Shown piece by piece: positions 12,186 to 24,858 of a stretch of DNA of 64,000 nucleotides (its first letter is position 1; the number at the start of each line of letters is the position of its first letter). The notes beneath the pieces are model-generated. The model ran no database searches and was not told where the DNA came from. It worked only from the letters and a program-made list of their open reading frames with translations. The position numbers were made by a program, and so were the translations under genes. This DNA comes from Pardosa pseudoannulata (lineage: Eukaryota; Arthropoda; Arachnida; Araneae; Lycosidae): contig CM063500.1 in NCBI GenBank assembly GCA_032207245.1, positions 39,494,123 to 39,558,122 on the forward strand, written 5' to 3'.

Positions 12186-12599
12186 GCTGGGAACTGGTCC
12201 AATGAGACAACAGCAGGGCTATGGTTCGAGCGATTTATCTCTCCCTTCCGAGGCGATGAATTTGATCTTGAACCTAGCTGTGTGGGATTTTGCGTTAGCG
12301 TCCAAGAGTATAATTCCTACCAGAGAACAATACGCACTTCCATTGCCGACCACGTTGTCAGTGCACATCATCGGGAGCTGCCTGGAGGGCTTCACCGCCA
12401 TATGGGCCCGGTTCGGTGCTTGATTTTCAGTGTACATCTATCTGATTTGTACTCTAATAATCTCGGTCTGTTGATACTCTCTCATCTTCGGTTCTCTGTG
12501 CATCCGTCATTCCTCCTCTGCTGACACTATTTCCGTCGTTCAACCAGCAGTGGGTTAGATTATTATGGTGATTGTTTGTTTCACCTGGAATATTATCTG

Positions 12600-13050
12600 C
12601 TTTTTCAAAAAATGATAAAACGAGTGTTCAGAAAGTCATCCGTATTTATTTCGACTTGGTCGTTTAAGGGATTTCTTGTCCATACACCAAAATATGCTTT
12701 TTGCAATCTTACGTCCTTTTCAAGATTTAAATGACATATTTGTCTACATATGCTGACCTAAGATTTCACCTACAGTGAATATTTTATTTTTTAAACCAGC
12801 AATCGCCAAATGGTTGACTACTAACCACTAGTGATCCCTGAAACATTTTGATGCTCCGCCAGAAAAACGGATTATTTATCGTTAGCTGCAACACAAAAAT
12901 ATTTTGTCCTAATTTTACTGTAACACTAAATATTTTATTCTTGTCATAATTTCTAATTTCTTTTCCTAATTTATGGAATTGAATTCTATGTAGGGCTGTA
13001 AATAATTTCTTTTTAATTCTTAATGGCCTTATTTTCAATATAGAGAATGT
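12600..13050. other. Non-coding, possible mariner end
   Basis: ACGAGTGTTCAGAAAGT near 12618 resembles mariner terminal repeats, but no partner end was found. Otherwise nothing is recognised. Confidence 0.25.
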
Positions 13051-13165
13051 GCGCATGACGTCAGGTGCAGCAAAAATTGCATCTCAACTTCCTCGTTGGC
13101 AAAAATTTGAATTTCCTACGGATTATGCTTGTTATTGGGGTTTTAATTTTGTCAATTATCTGAAA

Positions 13166-13327
13166 ATGGTGACAAGCTGTTGTACGTATGGCTGTACTAA
13201 GCGTTTCAAAAAAGGTGAAAATTTTGGATTTTATTGCTTTCCTAAAAATCGTACATTGCGAATGCTTTGGATAAAAGCTTTGAAAATGCAAGACTGCACT
13301 CCAAGTTCTTCGAGAATTAATGCATGA
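13166..13327 (+). pseudogene. THAP zinc-finger fragment
   Basis: An open frame begins MVTSCCTYGCTKRFKKG and continues with FYCFPKN and WIKALKM, matching the first half of a THAP domain (C..C spacing, FP motif, W, basic helix). It stops at a TGA just before the expected second Cys/His pair, so the finger is incomplete. It is most likely a remnant of a P-element-like transposase or a THAP gene copy. The frame extends upstream to 13049 without similarity. Confidence 0.6.
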
Positions 13328-13329
13328 AA

Positions 13330-14291
13330 TAAAATATATAAAAATTTTAGATAATATAAAAGTTATAGATTATATAAAATTATTTTGCTCTAAGAATTTT
13401 TTTATTATCACTAAGGTTTTTTTTTTTCTATTTTCTATGTTTTTGTGAGAAGTACTGTACCTATAAATGTAACTATTTTTTGTCCTTAAAATGATCAGGT
13501 TTTGTACATTTTTATTAGATTCTTATTTATGTAATAGTTTATTGTCCCTGTTAGCATAATCAAAGTAGTTATACTTTGATTATGATACTTAAGAGTACTG
13601 TGTAAAATGTTTAATTTTTTTTTAAATATATAATTTTGTAAGAGCTAAAAATATCTATTTTGAATTACTTGGCCAGCTTCTGGTGTTTTCTTCCCTTTCC
13701 CTAAAATAAAATTTAGTTTTATTGTATACGTGATCCATATCGAAGCTCAAAAGATACAATGAAAACAAGCAATGTTTTGCCAACGAAAAGTTGAGTTGTA
13801 GTCAGCACTCGTATTTGTTTACGAACATACACCTTCTCTATTGTTTGCATTGTTGAATATTTTAACTGTCTCTCGATGCACATCCTGAATGAGTATCTTA
13901 CCAATCAAGACTGGGGACTCGGCTTCGAGACCAGGTGCCCCAAATAAACTACTAGTTCGACAAATGAAAAGAGGCAGACTCTCTTTACATGAAGTTGATT
14001 TCACCTTCGACAAATGTTAATCGTTAGTGCCGGATTAAAAGATGGAGACCCTTAAGTTAGTTGATTTCGAGGCACTGTCACCTAATAATTTTAGTACATA
14101 ATTTATTACAGAATAATTTTAAGAATATAATTTTATTACACAAAAAAGAACAAATTGCCAAAAAATTAATATAAAATATAAATAAATGATAATTATTAAA
14201 GATTACATACAATAAAAAAATTAAAAATAACTAAATATTTGGTTTTCTTAATTTTTTGGCCGTGAATTTTCCAGAACATTTTGGAATTCTA
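13330..14291. other. AT-rich sequence, nothing recognised
   Basis: No gene or repeat partner seen. The 3' part (13720-14040) has mixed composition without a recognisable family. Confidence 0.35.
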
Positions 14292-14635
14292 CACTCAAGA
14301 GCCAAATAACTTTATGACCACCCCTACATCAATGAACTCGCCTGGCTGACGTGGAAGGCACGTGATCAGATGAAGTGGTATTTAACTGCTGGAGAGTCTG
14401 AAAAATCATTCTTTCACTTACTTCTGTGTGTCATGAAAGCTGCGAACACATTTGGGATGTCATACGGCAGCTCAGAGTTCAAAAAAACAATTCGCAATAT
14501 CTATTGCGAAATTGCTTAAAATCTGATACAATGTGTCCGGCCATCTAAACTTGTGGCATCCATACATTAACTGAGTTGAGCACCAAGGTCCAACTCGTTA
14601 TTGATAGGTGGTCATAATGTTTTGGCTCTTGAGTG
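14292..14635. mobile_element. Tc1/mariner-like MITE
   Basis: 344 bp with ~29-bp imperfect terminal inverted repeats: left CACTCAAGAGCCAAA...ATGACCACC, right the same in reverse complement. TA precedes the left end; the right flank reads CA, which could be a mutated TA. No reading frame. Confidence 0.7.
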
Positions 14636-15236
14636 CATGTTCTGCAAGACGTTTATTCAAAGGCCATACTAACAAATGAGTTCAGTCTTTCTTGTGTCAT
14701 TGAAGATCGATGACAGTATTTTAACACTTTTAACTTTGAAAAGCTTCTGTCATCATTAACATTGATTGTCATGAGACTCATATATTTTTAATGCTGTCAT
14801 AACATAAGGAAACGTTGAATGTTGAACGCACCAAGTTTTCGAAAATAACTTTGTATGATTGCGATGTTGGTACCATTTCTTCATTTTTAAAATCTTCTAT
14901 TTGTAATATGAAGTACTTAAAACGAACCAATTCATTTACAAATTCGAATTAATTATATACAATTTAATCTAATGTTGCGGGATTCCTAAAAAGCGTCAGA
15001 GACCCATAGGCAATTACCTACTTAACCTAATTGGTAATCCGGCACGGATCATGTCAACTAACTGCTGACAACCAGTACTCTCTACGAACTCTAGTGAAGT
15101 GATCTTCTCGCAGTATTGTCGCTTACTATTCTGACAGCTGCTCAATATGCTTGCCAATGGGCGCTATTATTTTACATTTTCTTGTTGGCTGGCGTATTGC
15201 AGGTTTGCCGTTATGGTCACGAGGGATTACAAACGA

Positions 15237-15670
15237 ATCTTGTGATCTTAAGGTTAAACTTGACTTGGGGGAACCTAGTTTACAACTTTTTAAAGTCTAC
15301 CTCAAGACTATTTATGACCTTATATTTTACGTCTAAATCTCTAATGTATAATCCTTGGAGGCTCTAAACTTCCTCAGGCGGAGTTATAGAATTTGCCTGA
15401 TGCAAATTTGCTAATAATGAATTTAGAATAAGGAGTTTAGTATCATCCCTCGGAATTGTGATCTTAGGGTTAAACTTGACTTGAGGGAACCTAGTTTACA
15501 ACTTTTTAAAGTCTACCTCAAGACTATTTATGACCTTATATTTTACGTCTAAATCTCTAAGGTGTAATCCTTGCAGGTTCTAAACATGTTTAGACAGAGT
15601 TATAGAATTTGCTTGAGGCAAGTTTGCTAATAATGAATTTCGAATAATGGGTTTAGTATTATATTTTCAC
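15237..15670 (+). repeat. Tandem duplication, ~216-bp unit
   Basis: Two direct copies offset by 216 bp share TTGTGATCTTA, TAGTTTACAACTTTTTAAAG, TTTATGACCTTATATTTTAC and TTGCTAATAATGAATTT. Non-coding. Confidence 0.85.
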
Positions 15671-15723
15671 TATTTTTAGGGACTGGTATATTAATTTAAG
15701 CTAGGGTCTATTATTTTATAATA

Positions 15724-15725
<2 letters not shown>

Positions 15726-15760
<35 letters not shown>

Positions 15761-15832
15761 CATATACACACATATATATATATTTATATATATATATATA
15801 TACTTATATATACATATATTTATGTATATGTG
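15726..15832. repeat. (CA)n and imperfect (TA)n microsatellite
   Basis: Pure (CA)n to about 15752, then interrupted TA/CA repeats. Confidence 0.95.
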
Positions 15833-16028
15833 TGCATGCCTGTTTTAACAGGCCAAACTTACTTTCTTTTCTAAAAGTAGTAAAATTTAAACCCGAAAGG
15901 ATTGGAGAGATATATAGTACTGATGATTTCCCAAGCAAAATTAGGCCTAAACACGTTCCATGAAGCATATGCAGAAAACTCTCATTTCCTTTTTTTTCTT
16001 TTAAGATCAAAAAGCCAATATATTTCTG

Positions 16029-16029
<1 letters not shown>

Positions 16030-16093
<64 letters not shown>
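16030..16093. repeat. (AT)n microsatellite
   Basis: Uninterrupted AT dinucleotides. Confidence 0.96.
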
Positions 16094-16096
<3 letters not shown>

Positions 16097-16575
16097 TTAC
16101 AGCAAATATTGTTTTTCGGTGCAGTCGTCTTCTTTCTCAATACCAAGACAAGTTTTCAAATACTTTCGTAAAAAAAAAAAAAAACTCCCGCTGATTTTTT
16201 GTTTAACGGTATTATGAACCTCATCTATAGTTGTAAACATTTTTTCATCCATAAAAAAGACTTGAGAGCTAAAAAAGATGAGAAGCCAAAGGTGTCAGAT
16301 CAGTGTTTTAGACGGGATATTGATGATCTCCCAACCGATTTTTAAGAGTTGCTTTATGTAATATTGGCAGTCTGATGACATGCATTCTCAGACATTAAAC
16401 AAACTTTTTTTTTTGGTATTTTATTCAAACTTATTATATTTAAATGGGAGATGTGATCTTCCATTTTTTATAAACGGACAGTTGCACAATTGATAAAAAA
16501 TTACTTTTGAGTAACTTCATTTGATACAATACTATTTACCTGGTTTAAGGCAACATCAAAGATCATATTATGTAT

Positions 16576-16856
16576 GTAACGTCATAAGCATAAAGTAATT
16601 TATTCTACAAATTTTATATACTCACATGGATCTTGAAACCGAGGGAGGTGGCAACCCTAACGACCAATGACCGACAAGCGACGCCTCATTTAGCAGCTGA
16701 TCACATGATGTATGCAACGTCAGAATCATAAAGTAATTTTTTCTACAAATTTCATATATTCACATGGATCTTGCAACCGAGAAGATGCCAACCCTAACGA
16801 ACAACGACTGACGCCTTATTTTGCCTCTGCTCTCATGACTTATGTAACGTCACAAG
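16576..16856 (+). repeat. Direct repeats of 130-138 bp, interrupted by a hAT element
   Basis: Units start at 16576 and 16714 (G(T/C)AACGTCA...ATAAAGTAATTT; shared CACATGGATCTTG and CCAACCCTAACGA). A third starts at 16844, is cut by the hAT element at 16857 and resumes at 17823 (GTCACAAGCATAAAG). Confidence 0.85.
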
Positions 16857-17822
16857 CAGTGTTGCCAACCTTCACAGACTAAATTATGGATTCTAGGTCC
16901 TAAAATTATGGCATTGGCTTATAAATTATCGTACATTTTTGTAATTAGTTCAAAATAGTGTTAATAGAGGGCGCTTGTACGATATATTTTTTAATCAATT
17001 GAATCTTAATATCAGATAGATTTTAAAATTGTGGAAAAACATAGAAATGGCAGAATTTTTATTATTTACCATTATGCAACTTTGTAACCGATTATTTAAT
17101 AATCGGTTTAGTTACTAAAAATACCATATTTTAGTGAAAACTGCAATAGAATAAGTAAATTGCAAAATTACTTCTAATTATCCATAATTATGTAATAATT
17201 AAAGAAATATCTCCAGTATAATCGTGAATGTTCAGTAATTTTGCATTTAACAATTTTGTGTTTTGTGTATTTAAGTATAAGAGTGATTTAAATAATTTTA
17301 AATAACTAACAGATTAAAACACTGGTCATAACCATTTTTAAAATTCTTTATTTTATATTAGTTTCAAATAATATCAAGCATTAGTACCTAGGTCATATTC
17401 AATTTCACAAATATACATTTTTCTTTTTTTAATAATTGACACTTTCCCTTTTATTATTACACAGTACAGATGACCTTTCTCAACTTCTGTTACAGGATTA
17501 TTTACTTTTATTTAATGAAGAAGCACCTCAAAACTGCTCCTTAAGCTGCTCTAAAATCTACAACAATAATTATTTGATGGGAAAAAGTGATAAAAAAATT
17601 AATTAGACATTCTCAATTTTTTTATGTTGCTCTTTATAGTGTTACAGTTAAATTACCTGTTCTTTTAATTCTCCATTAGTCTACTTTTGGTTTATCGTAC
17701 AATCAGGAAATTATCGTAGAGTTTTTCAGAATTATGTCACATAATTTTGAGATTATTTTTCATCGTACAGAGTCCTAAGTTATCGTACATATACGATAAT
17801 TATCGTATGGTTGGCAACACTG
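16857..17822. mobile_element. hAT-family element with exact 8-bp target duplication
   Basis: 966 bp with perfect 14-bp inverted ends CAGTGTTGCCAACC, flanked by GTCACAAG at 16849-16856 and 17823-17830. Subterminal regions repeat TTATCGTACA-type motifs several times on both sides, likely transposase-binding sites. No transposase frame. Confidence 0.9.
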
Positions 17823-17830
17823 GTCACAAG

Positions 17831-18496
17831 CATAAAGCAAGTACCGTGTTTATTTGAAATCGTCCTACATGTGCTGGGCGAACTGCTTTCAAGGTTAAAA
17901 AAACGAAAAATATTAATAATTTACCAAAGCTGAGATTTTAATTTTACTTTTGATAAATGGAGAAAATGAATCATAAAGAAAGAAAAAAAAAAGGCCCAAA
18001 TAACTCAATACAATTTTGTTCAATTTCTTAAATCATAAAATGTTATATAAAGCAAATAAATGAAAGCGCTATATAATTTTAATTCCAATTATCGGTGTTA
18101 TTTTATAATATTTTTAGACATAAATTAACCCCATGAAAATCCTTTAAATATGTATTGCTGTATTAATTATAATATGTAAGTTCAAAATTTGTATAGATAG
18201 ATTTTAAGTTTTCATATGATTTTTCTACTTATATTAACTTTCTCTTTTAAGCGAGTAGCTAATTTTTTTTCTCTCCAAAAATTAAATAATATGAAAGAAA
18301 ATTTGTAGGCACCGATATTACTTTCTTCTAAAGAAACTTTTTAACAAAACACGATAAAAAGCTAACTGTCATATAAGATTCCACCCTCCACCCCAAAAAA
18401 TAGAAATTAACTGGTGAATGTGATGGAAGGGCGAAGGAGGTGTTCCAAACATAGGTTCTCCTGCTGCTCCGGATCGTAGCAAACGTCTTTTTTCTT
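17831..18496. other. AT-rich sequence, nothing recognised
   Basis: No gene; no pairing noticed. Confidence 0.35.
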
Positions 18497-18815
18497 AAGG
18501 CACCTCAACACTATGGTCCACTGCAAACCATTACTACCGTTTGGAGGGGGTATGACTTATCGTGGTCGATAGTGGCAAACGATGAAATAGACTTGGCGGA
18601 CGATGGCTTCGGAGGCGGTTTTTCTCCAAAGATCAAAGGCTGCCAAATGCGCGACTAAAGTGCGCAGTAGACCCTATGGACGAATCAACGCGCTCGGCTC
18701 ATTCAGTGGGCCAGCGTGTGGATGCAATCCGTGAACCATCGGTCCCCTTCTTCAAAAGTTTTTTAACATCTCTAGCCATAGTATGGAGTTACTTAAGGAG
18801 GGTCACCACCATAGG
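18497..18815 (+). repeat. Unclassified interspersed repeat, copy 2
   Basis: Direct copy of 11850-12185 with substitutions and small indels; similarity fades after GCCATAGTATGGA near 18785. Unknown family. Confidence 0.8.
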
Positions 18816-19029
18816 TCCTGCCCTTTTACATTTTAATACAGACACTGTGTGTGATTTATATGGAGCTATTAACTTTGGATTACACACACACGCGCGCGCG
18901 CAAATAATAATATATTTTACAATGATTTAAACTAAGAAACTACTAAGAACTTCAGGTTATAATTGGTTATTTATTTACACAGTTCCCGTTAATTGGGAGA
19001 CTAATAGACGTGATATGTTTTTAAAGAGT

Positions 19030-19125
19030 ATTTGACAGGGTCCTCTGATTTTACATCACGGATTTAAACCCACGAACTCCGGTTGCAAAGAGCAGCGCCT
19101 TACCCATTCGGCCAACGATCAGTCG
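19030..19125 (-). mobile_element. tRNA-derived SINE head, truncated
   Basis: Plus-strand reading GGATTTAAACCCACGAACTC, CCGGTTGCAAAG and ACCCATTCGGCCAACGATC is the reverse complement of the tRNA-like head (B box, then A box) of the SINE at 62074-62247. The body is missing. Confidence 0.75.
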
Positions 19126-21300
19126 TACCTTATTGATAAAGAGATATTTTCTTTTTTATTCATAAAAAATGTTTACAAAAGAATTAACATTTTGTCCCCC
19201 TTATTAACCGGTTGCAAAAAAAATGCTTTCTCAAAAAAATATTCTACATTTTGTGTGGACATAGGAATTGCAAGTTTAATTGCGCACCGGGTGCCACCAG
19301 GTCTTATTAAACCACTGCCCCCATGAAAGATGTCATTTCTAATCGGATCTAATGAATTCAAAATCTTATTTACATGTTTGCTTATACCGTTTAAATATCA
19401 TATAATTGATGCTTTATTCTACCAGTAAACTAAATGCTGAATTTCACCGACTGAATTTGTGACGACTCGTTGTTTTTGGGGTTCCTCATCTTCTTGACTT
19501 AGGAAATATACATATATGTAACACGGCGAAATTAATTCCCCGGTCACATAAGAAAATTATTAATTGCCCAGTCGTGCTGGACAATGAGTGAGCCTGTGTA
19601 TGCAGTCGAGGCTCCATTATAAGAAAGCAGCGCGTCCACGTGGAACTATTTGAGTTAGTTCATTTGAGAATGAGAAAAGACGTGTTTCTCCGACAAGAGC
19701 AGAGCAATGAATGATACATGAAAACACTTTTCTATTACAAAGTCGGCCCCACAGCGAGAAATGAGATGAATTTTTTCCCAAGAAAGAGTAGCTTAATCGG
19801 CGTTATTAATCGTCAGAAAGGAACTAAGATCATTGGAATAGTGAATTTTATTGAGACAGCTGGAAAATGTGGTGAATAAACAGAAAATTAGCATTTATAT
19901 CAGAGTTAGATCTTTGGGAGACTGCTTTGTGATGGAAAATTAATCAAGTTTCATATAATTTTCCAACACTTCTAAATATGCAGAGTCGTCAGAGGATTGA
20001 TGTAGTATTAGGATTTCAATAAAATTTCCACTTCGAATGTTTTAAGTTAAAATTTTATTTATGAAAATTAAACGTGCATTGACTTAACACGTAAATTAAA
20101 CAAGCTATTCACCTGCAGCGTTAGCTAGAAAAGCTCCCCTACTCTAACAACGCTGAACAGGCTTAAATACACACATGCGGTAGGAAATTTACATGCAGGT
20201 TTCAGTCACGGTTAAAGCTGACTGAAAGTTAAACGCATCGGATGAATATAATTAATAATGAGGTGATGTTGTAAGGAAGAAGTCTATATTTTTTTTTTAA
20301 TTTCCCAACACTTTGAAATAATTTTAGTAGCGAACACTCCTATAAATAAGGTATTATACGGCTGGGAAAATAGATATGAAAGACTGAGAAGGGGAAAACT
20401 AGAAAATTAAGAGATAAATATTTTAAGGGTAATAATTTTAATATATCACAGATATATTTGATTACAACAACGAAATTTTGAATTCCAGTATTAACAAACC
20501 TTACTGAATACAGAAACCTATTCCTATAAACAGTTAAAGAATGCCGGGAAACAATTTACATTAAACATGAAATATTTACACATGTACTACCTTTGTTAAT
20601 TGTTGTGATATATACTAGCTTTTCTCTATTAACATTTTTATTATAATAACAAATTAATAATTAGATTTTATCCTTTATTTTTAGCTTACCATTTTACTCA
20701 TCGGTCGATTTTTCGTAATTTTCTGATTAATAATTCATATTAATTTGCAAATAATTTGTTATATTTTTGTGAAAATAAAATTACATTCTAAAACTGTTGT
20801 GCAATAAAATCATATTCGTAAAATTATTAGTTGACAGGACCCTAAAATTTCGACTTCTTAGGCTCCATCTTGCTTAATCGGGCACTGTGTAGAGTGACTA
20901 AACCTCAAGAGAGATTCTCGTAATTTTGAAGCATGCCCCATGCAGATCCCCAAGCTTGGTTTGTCATCTACACAGGTATAATTAGGAAACCTGGAGATCA
21001 ATCCAAACACGAACCTATTTTAAGTGTACCAGCCACCCTTAATACTGACTCGAGCCTCGATCTTGCTACTATGACGTCACTACACCCCATTGACTTCACA
21101 AAGAGGTTTTGTTTGAAGAAAAATATTTATTCCAAGAAATCTTTACAATTCAAATAAGCAAGTAGTATTCCAAGTAACAATATGTTAGAACTATTTCGGC
21201 ACTAAGTAGAAAATAATATTTCCATTCCAAGTAATCTTCTATATGGGAGAGCTTTATTACAGAGATTTTAAAATTATGTACATTATTTAAGTTACTAGTG
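19126..21300. other. No gene recognised
   Basis: 19440-19760 and 20080-20240 are less AT-rich and may be old repeats, but no second copies were noticed here. The rest is AT-rich. Confidence 0.35.
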
Positions 21301-22140
21301 ATACATAGTTTCCAATTTTAGCTTCCGTGGTGTTTTTACCACGACCAAGAACATTTTATGAAAAACAAGATATCCGTTTATACATGCATCGCTCACAGAG
21401 CCAAAACTCTATATACAAAGAAATCGAAATTATATAAGCAGAACGCTGGCGCTGCGAGCCCAAAGTATTCGGTTACAGTGAAAAAAAGAGAGTGGCTGGA
21501 AATATTTCCAACATTGTTAAAGCCCAGGGCAGGGCGACACTCTGTCTGGGTTTTTGACACTACACTGCAAAGGGTTGTCGCTTCAACCACGTCTGGAGAT
21601 GGCCGAGGTGAATCGGATGGACGGACAGGACAACAAAATGTCAGACAGTGAGGCGCCACCGAAGGAGCCAATCAGAGGCTACCAGGACAGCGACGCGGAA
21701 AGAAAAAGCCAATGGGAAGAGGCGAAAGATGACGTCAGGCGGCGCGGCTTTTTGCCCGGAGAGTCCCCACCACCAACCGTCGCAAGTCGAACCTCTGTTC
21801 CTTCTTCTCCCCAGGAGAATAAAAGTAACAGGGTTTCTACTTGCGGCATTTTTTTTTTTTTGAGAGCTTTTCTCCAGCTTTGTGTGGGACTCAAGGAGAC
21901 CCAGTTGTACCCTTGTACAATGGTATCTATCGGCACCTCTCCGCAGATTGTTTTAAGGTTCGCCTTGAACCTGGGACTTTAGGTCCGCACCACCCCGCCT
22001 GAGCCCTGTGATTTCCATTTGGAAAATTTGTAATACTCCATTTTAATCAAGAATAAACGTTGTTATTGTTTCTATGCTGTACGTCGTGTCATAACCACTT
22101 CGACACCCACACGCTACCCGAGGATCCCGTGACGTTACAC
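21300..22140 (+). mobile_element. Possible solo LTR or promoter-bearing repeat
   Basis: GC-richer segment with a TATA-like GAATAAAAGTAACA at 21817-21830 and an AATAAA at 22052-22057 about 220 bp later, followed by TTGTTATTGTTTC, an arrangement like U3-R-U5 of a retrotransposon LTR. No clear TG...CA boundaries, target duplication or primer-binding site could be fixed. Reading frames across it are mutually overlapping and show no recognised domain. Confidence 0.3.
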
Positions 22141-22310
22141 TACCCACAGGTTACGCGATTGCTGCCTTAGCTGACTGTGCTACCGCGAACTGACAACTCG
22201 TTACTATTGTAAATATTGGCCTTTTAAAGCGTCCCTATTAAACTGCAAAGCAAACCACGAAATTTTTCCCTTTTATTTTTCTTGGCTTTTTCCTTCATTA
22301 ACACACTGTA

Positions 22311-22457
22311 TGCGGGACACATACTAGTACTTTTTCTGCCGATTAATACTTGAGCGCGGGTCACGTACTAGTACGTTTTCTAACCATTGATACTTGAGCG
22401 CGGGTCACGTACTAATACGTTTTCAGACGATTGATACTTGAGCGCCGGACACGTACG
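22311..22457. repeat. 44-bp tandem array, three copies plus a partial
   Basis: Units start at 22311, 22355 and 22399; a 15-bp partial starts at 22443. Each has a CGCGGG(T/A)CAC start, a GTACTAGTAC palindrome (or variant) and ends GATACTTGAG. The partial ends in CGTACGGG, a string also found in the palindromes of the piggyBac-like element near 7500, whose two palindromes are also 44 bp apart. Confidence 0.9.
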
Positions 22458-24858
22458 GGTTAGGGTAACAACATGGTTTGTTTGTGGGTACAAAAATAAC
22501 AATCGGAAAACGAAGCCGAATGTTCTTGTCTACTACAAAGATTCCGGAAAAATTTAGACAAATAAAAACTAGTTTTTACATTAGTTTTATGATTGCTCTT
22601 TTCATTTTTTATAATTTAAAAATGTTTATATATAACAATTCGAAAAAATTAAAACTATATACTACTATTTCTATTTGACCTTTCATATTTACGATACTAT
22701 TATAAATTTATCCACTAAAAAATATATTTTTTCTTTACAAAAATCTTATGGTTGTTATTTATATATTTCTACTTATATATTTGTTTATATTTCAATATAA
22801 AATACGAAAAGTTGGTTGAAAAATGAAATAATTTTCAATCTATTGAGATTTAACTGAATAACTTAATTTAAACGCAAAACGCCCGCGCCCGGTGCAATTC
22901 AGCTGCGAAATGTACCCGCACACAATGTGTAAATTATTACCAAAACTAGATTCGTGATGTTGCGTATTACAAAGGTATGCATATGAACATGCCACAGTAG
23001 TAAAAAGCATGAGATTATTAAGCGATTACAGCAATAAAATTGCCAGTTAAAACTCGACCATTTATTTCATTCTGTTCTCCCGACGTCACAATTCTTATGA
23101 AACAATTTGTCACTAGAGGGAGCTACTATCTTGATACAATACATCAATTGCATCGGTAAAAGTTACAAACTGGCAAATTTTATGCCCGACAACCGCGACA
23201 AGAATCGGGTAACGGCAGAAGTACGGCAATAATTTAAGTGTTGTCATGCTGAATATGGAATATAAAATTTTCAAGGCCGAACGAAACGACCAGCAAGTTT
23301 GTTATAAGATCAAGATTAGCAGCCTAGCACCGTACTTTGTTTCCTCTTTATTTCCTTTTTTTTATTATTATTTCATCCTAAGCTTAAAATGTATTCAGCT
23401 GATTATTTAGAATTTGACAGGAAGTACTAACACCAATAAAATTAAGGTTATTTTATATCTGCTTTTAAAATCGCAAAGCCTTTACACGTTTATATATATT
23501 TGCCAGATATTTTTGTATTATAGAATATAAGTGTAGCAAAACTATAAAAGTACACATACTTTTTATTTTATTTACACAGGTAATTAATTACAAATATACA
23601 GCAGATATAATGAAATAAATATTGATCTACAGATAATAGAGATTAATAAACAAGACAATTTCATAAGTATGGTTAAATGTATAAACTTTTATACAACAAA
23701 TTATAGAGGAACAGTAACTTTTTAAGCAGAATGCATTCAACAAAATTTGGCAAACACAGTTAGAAAAACTTACAAATAAATGTCTTCATAAATAAATAAT
23801 TACTTACATCTTCAATAATTAAATATTTTCAGGAACAATAACAATTTAACAGTTTAAACATTAACATTAAAAAAATATAAAAGCATATTAAGCTGAATGA
23901 GTAAAGTACATAACAAAATTATGCTTCTATAAATAAAAAAAGTATAATACAGTCTTTTAAAAAGATTGATATACATAAATATAAAAATCTTAATTTGTAA
24001 CACTTATATAAAATGTTTGTTGAAAAAAAATAGCAAATATTCTAGCTAGTTTACTAATGATAATTAATGATTTTTTTTCTTGTAAACTTCACCAAATTAA
24101 GAATTAAGAAAAATTACAATACTTTAAAAAGTTATTTTAAACATGTGTTGCTATAATCTTGTAAAAGTTGAAAAACAATTTTCATATGCAGCAATATATA
24201 CGTCTTAGGTGAATGTTAAAAGGTAATATTGTAATTTTTACAATACAATAACATTTTCTTTAAGTGAATAAAACTGAAAAGAAAGGGGGGTTATTCAATT
24301 TAAAATTTAATAAAAAGTTAATTTTTTTATCAATTATTTCATAATTTTTATGATTCATGCTGCAGATCTGATTAATGAATTGTTAATAAAGCAAGCAAGT
24401 GAATAGTAAAACTTTCAGCACAATATCAGTTTAATATGCATTTTTCTTTAAATTAATAATATAAAATTAAAAATTAAAATTCAAAATAGTATGCAAATAT
24501 ATACACAAATTTTAAGACAGCATAACACCGAAACAAGTTTTTGAAGTAACAATTAAATTTAGAACATATTTTTAGATAACAAAACTTTACCTTATAAACT
24601 AGTGGAGTTGCTTTAAAAAATAATGTTAAGTAACATTAATAAAAGGAGAAAATCTTATAATTAATTTTGATCAGGCTTTAAAGATAGCATTTTTTGCAAG
24701 AGTTGATATTTCTAAATATTTTTTTGTCAATGTATTCAATGAAATGTTCAGATCAATAGATCATTAAAATAAAATGTTTTATTAAACATACAACAAGTTA
24801 ACCTTACAATGTGTGAATATATTGATAACCAGAATCACATTAGGCATGAAAAAATATA
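22458..24858. other. AT-rich intergenic or distal 3' flanking sequence
   Basis: No coding signal. 22860-23340 has mixed composition, then composition becomes uniformly AT-rich, as in the flank of the ANKFY1 3' end. Confidence 0.4.

Noticed and set aside
11627..12524. Overlapping frames of 72-101 codons in the unclassified repeat
   Set aside because: No shared frame with the second copy at 18497, which has indels; so not evidence of a conserved protein.
21554..21982. 142-codon frame in the GC-richer block
   Set aside because: Overlaps other open frames on both strands, contains poly(T)-derived Phe runs, and shows no recognised domain.
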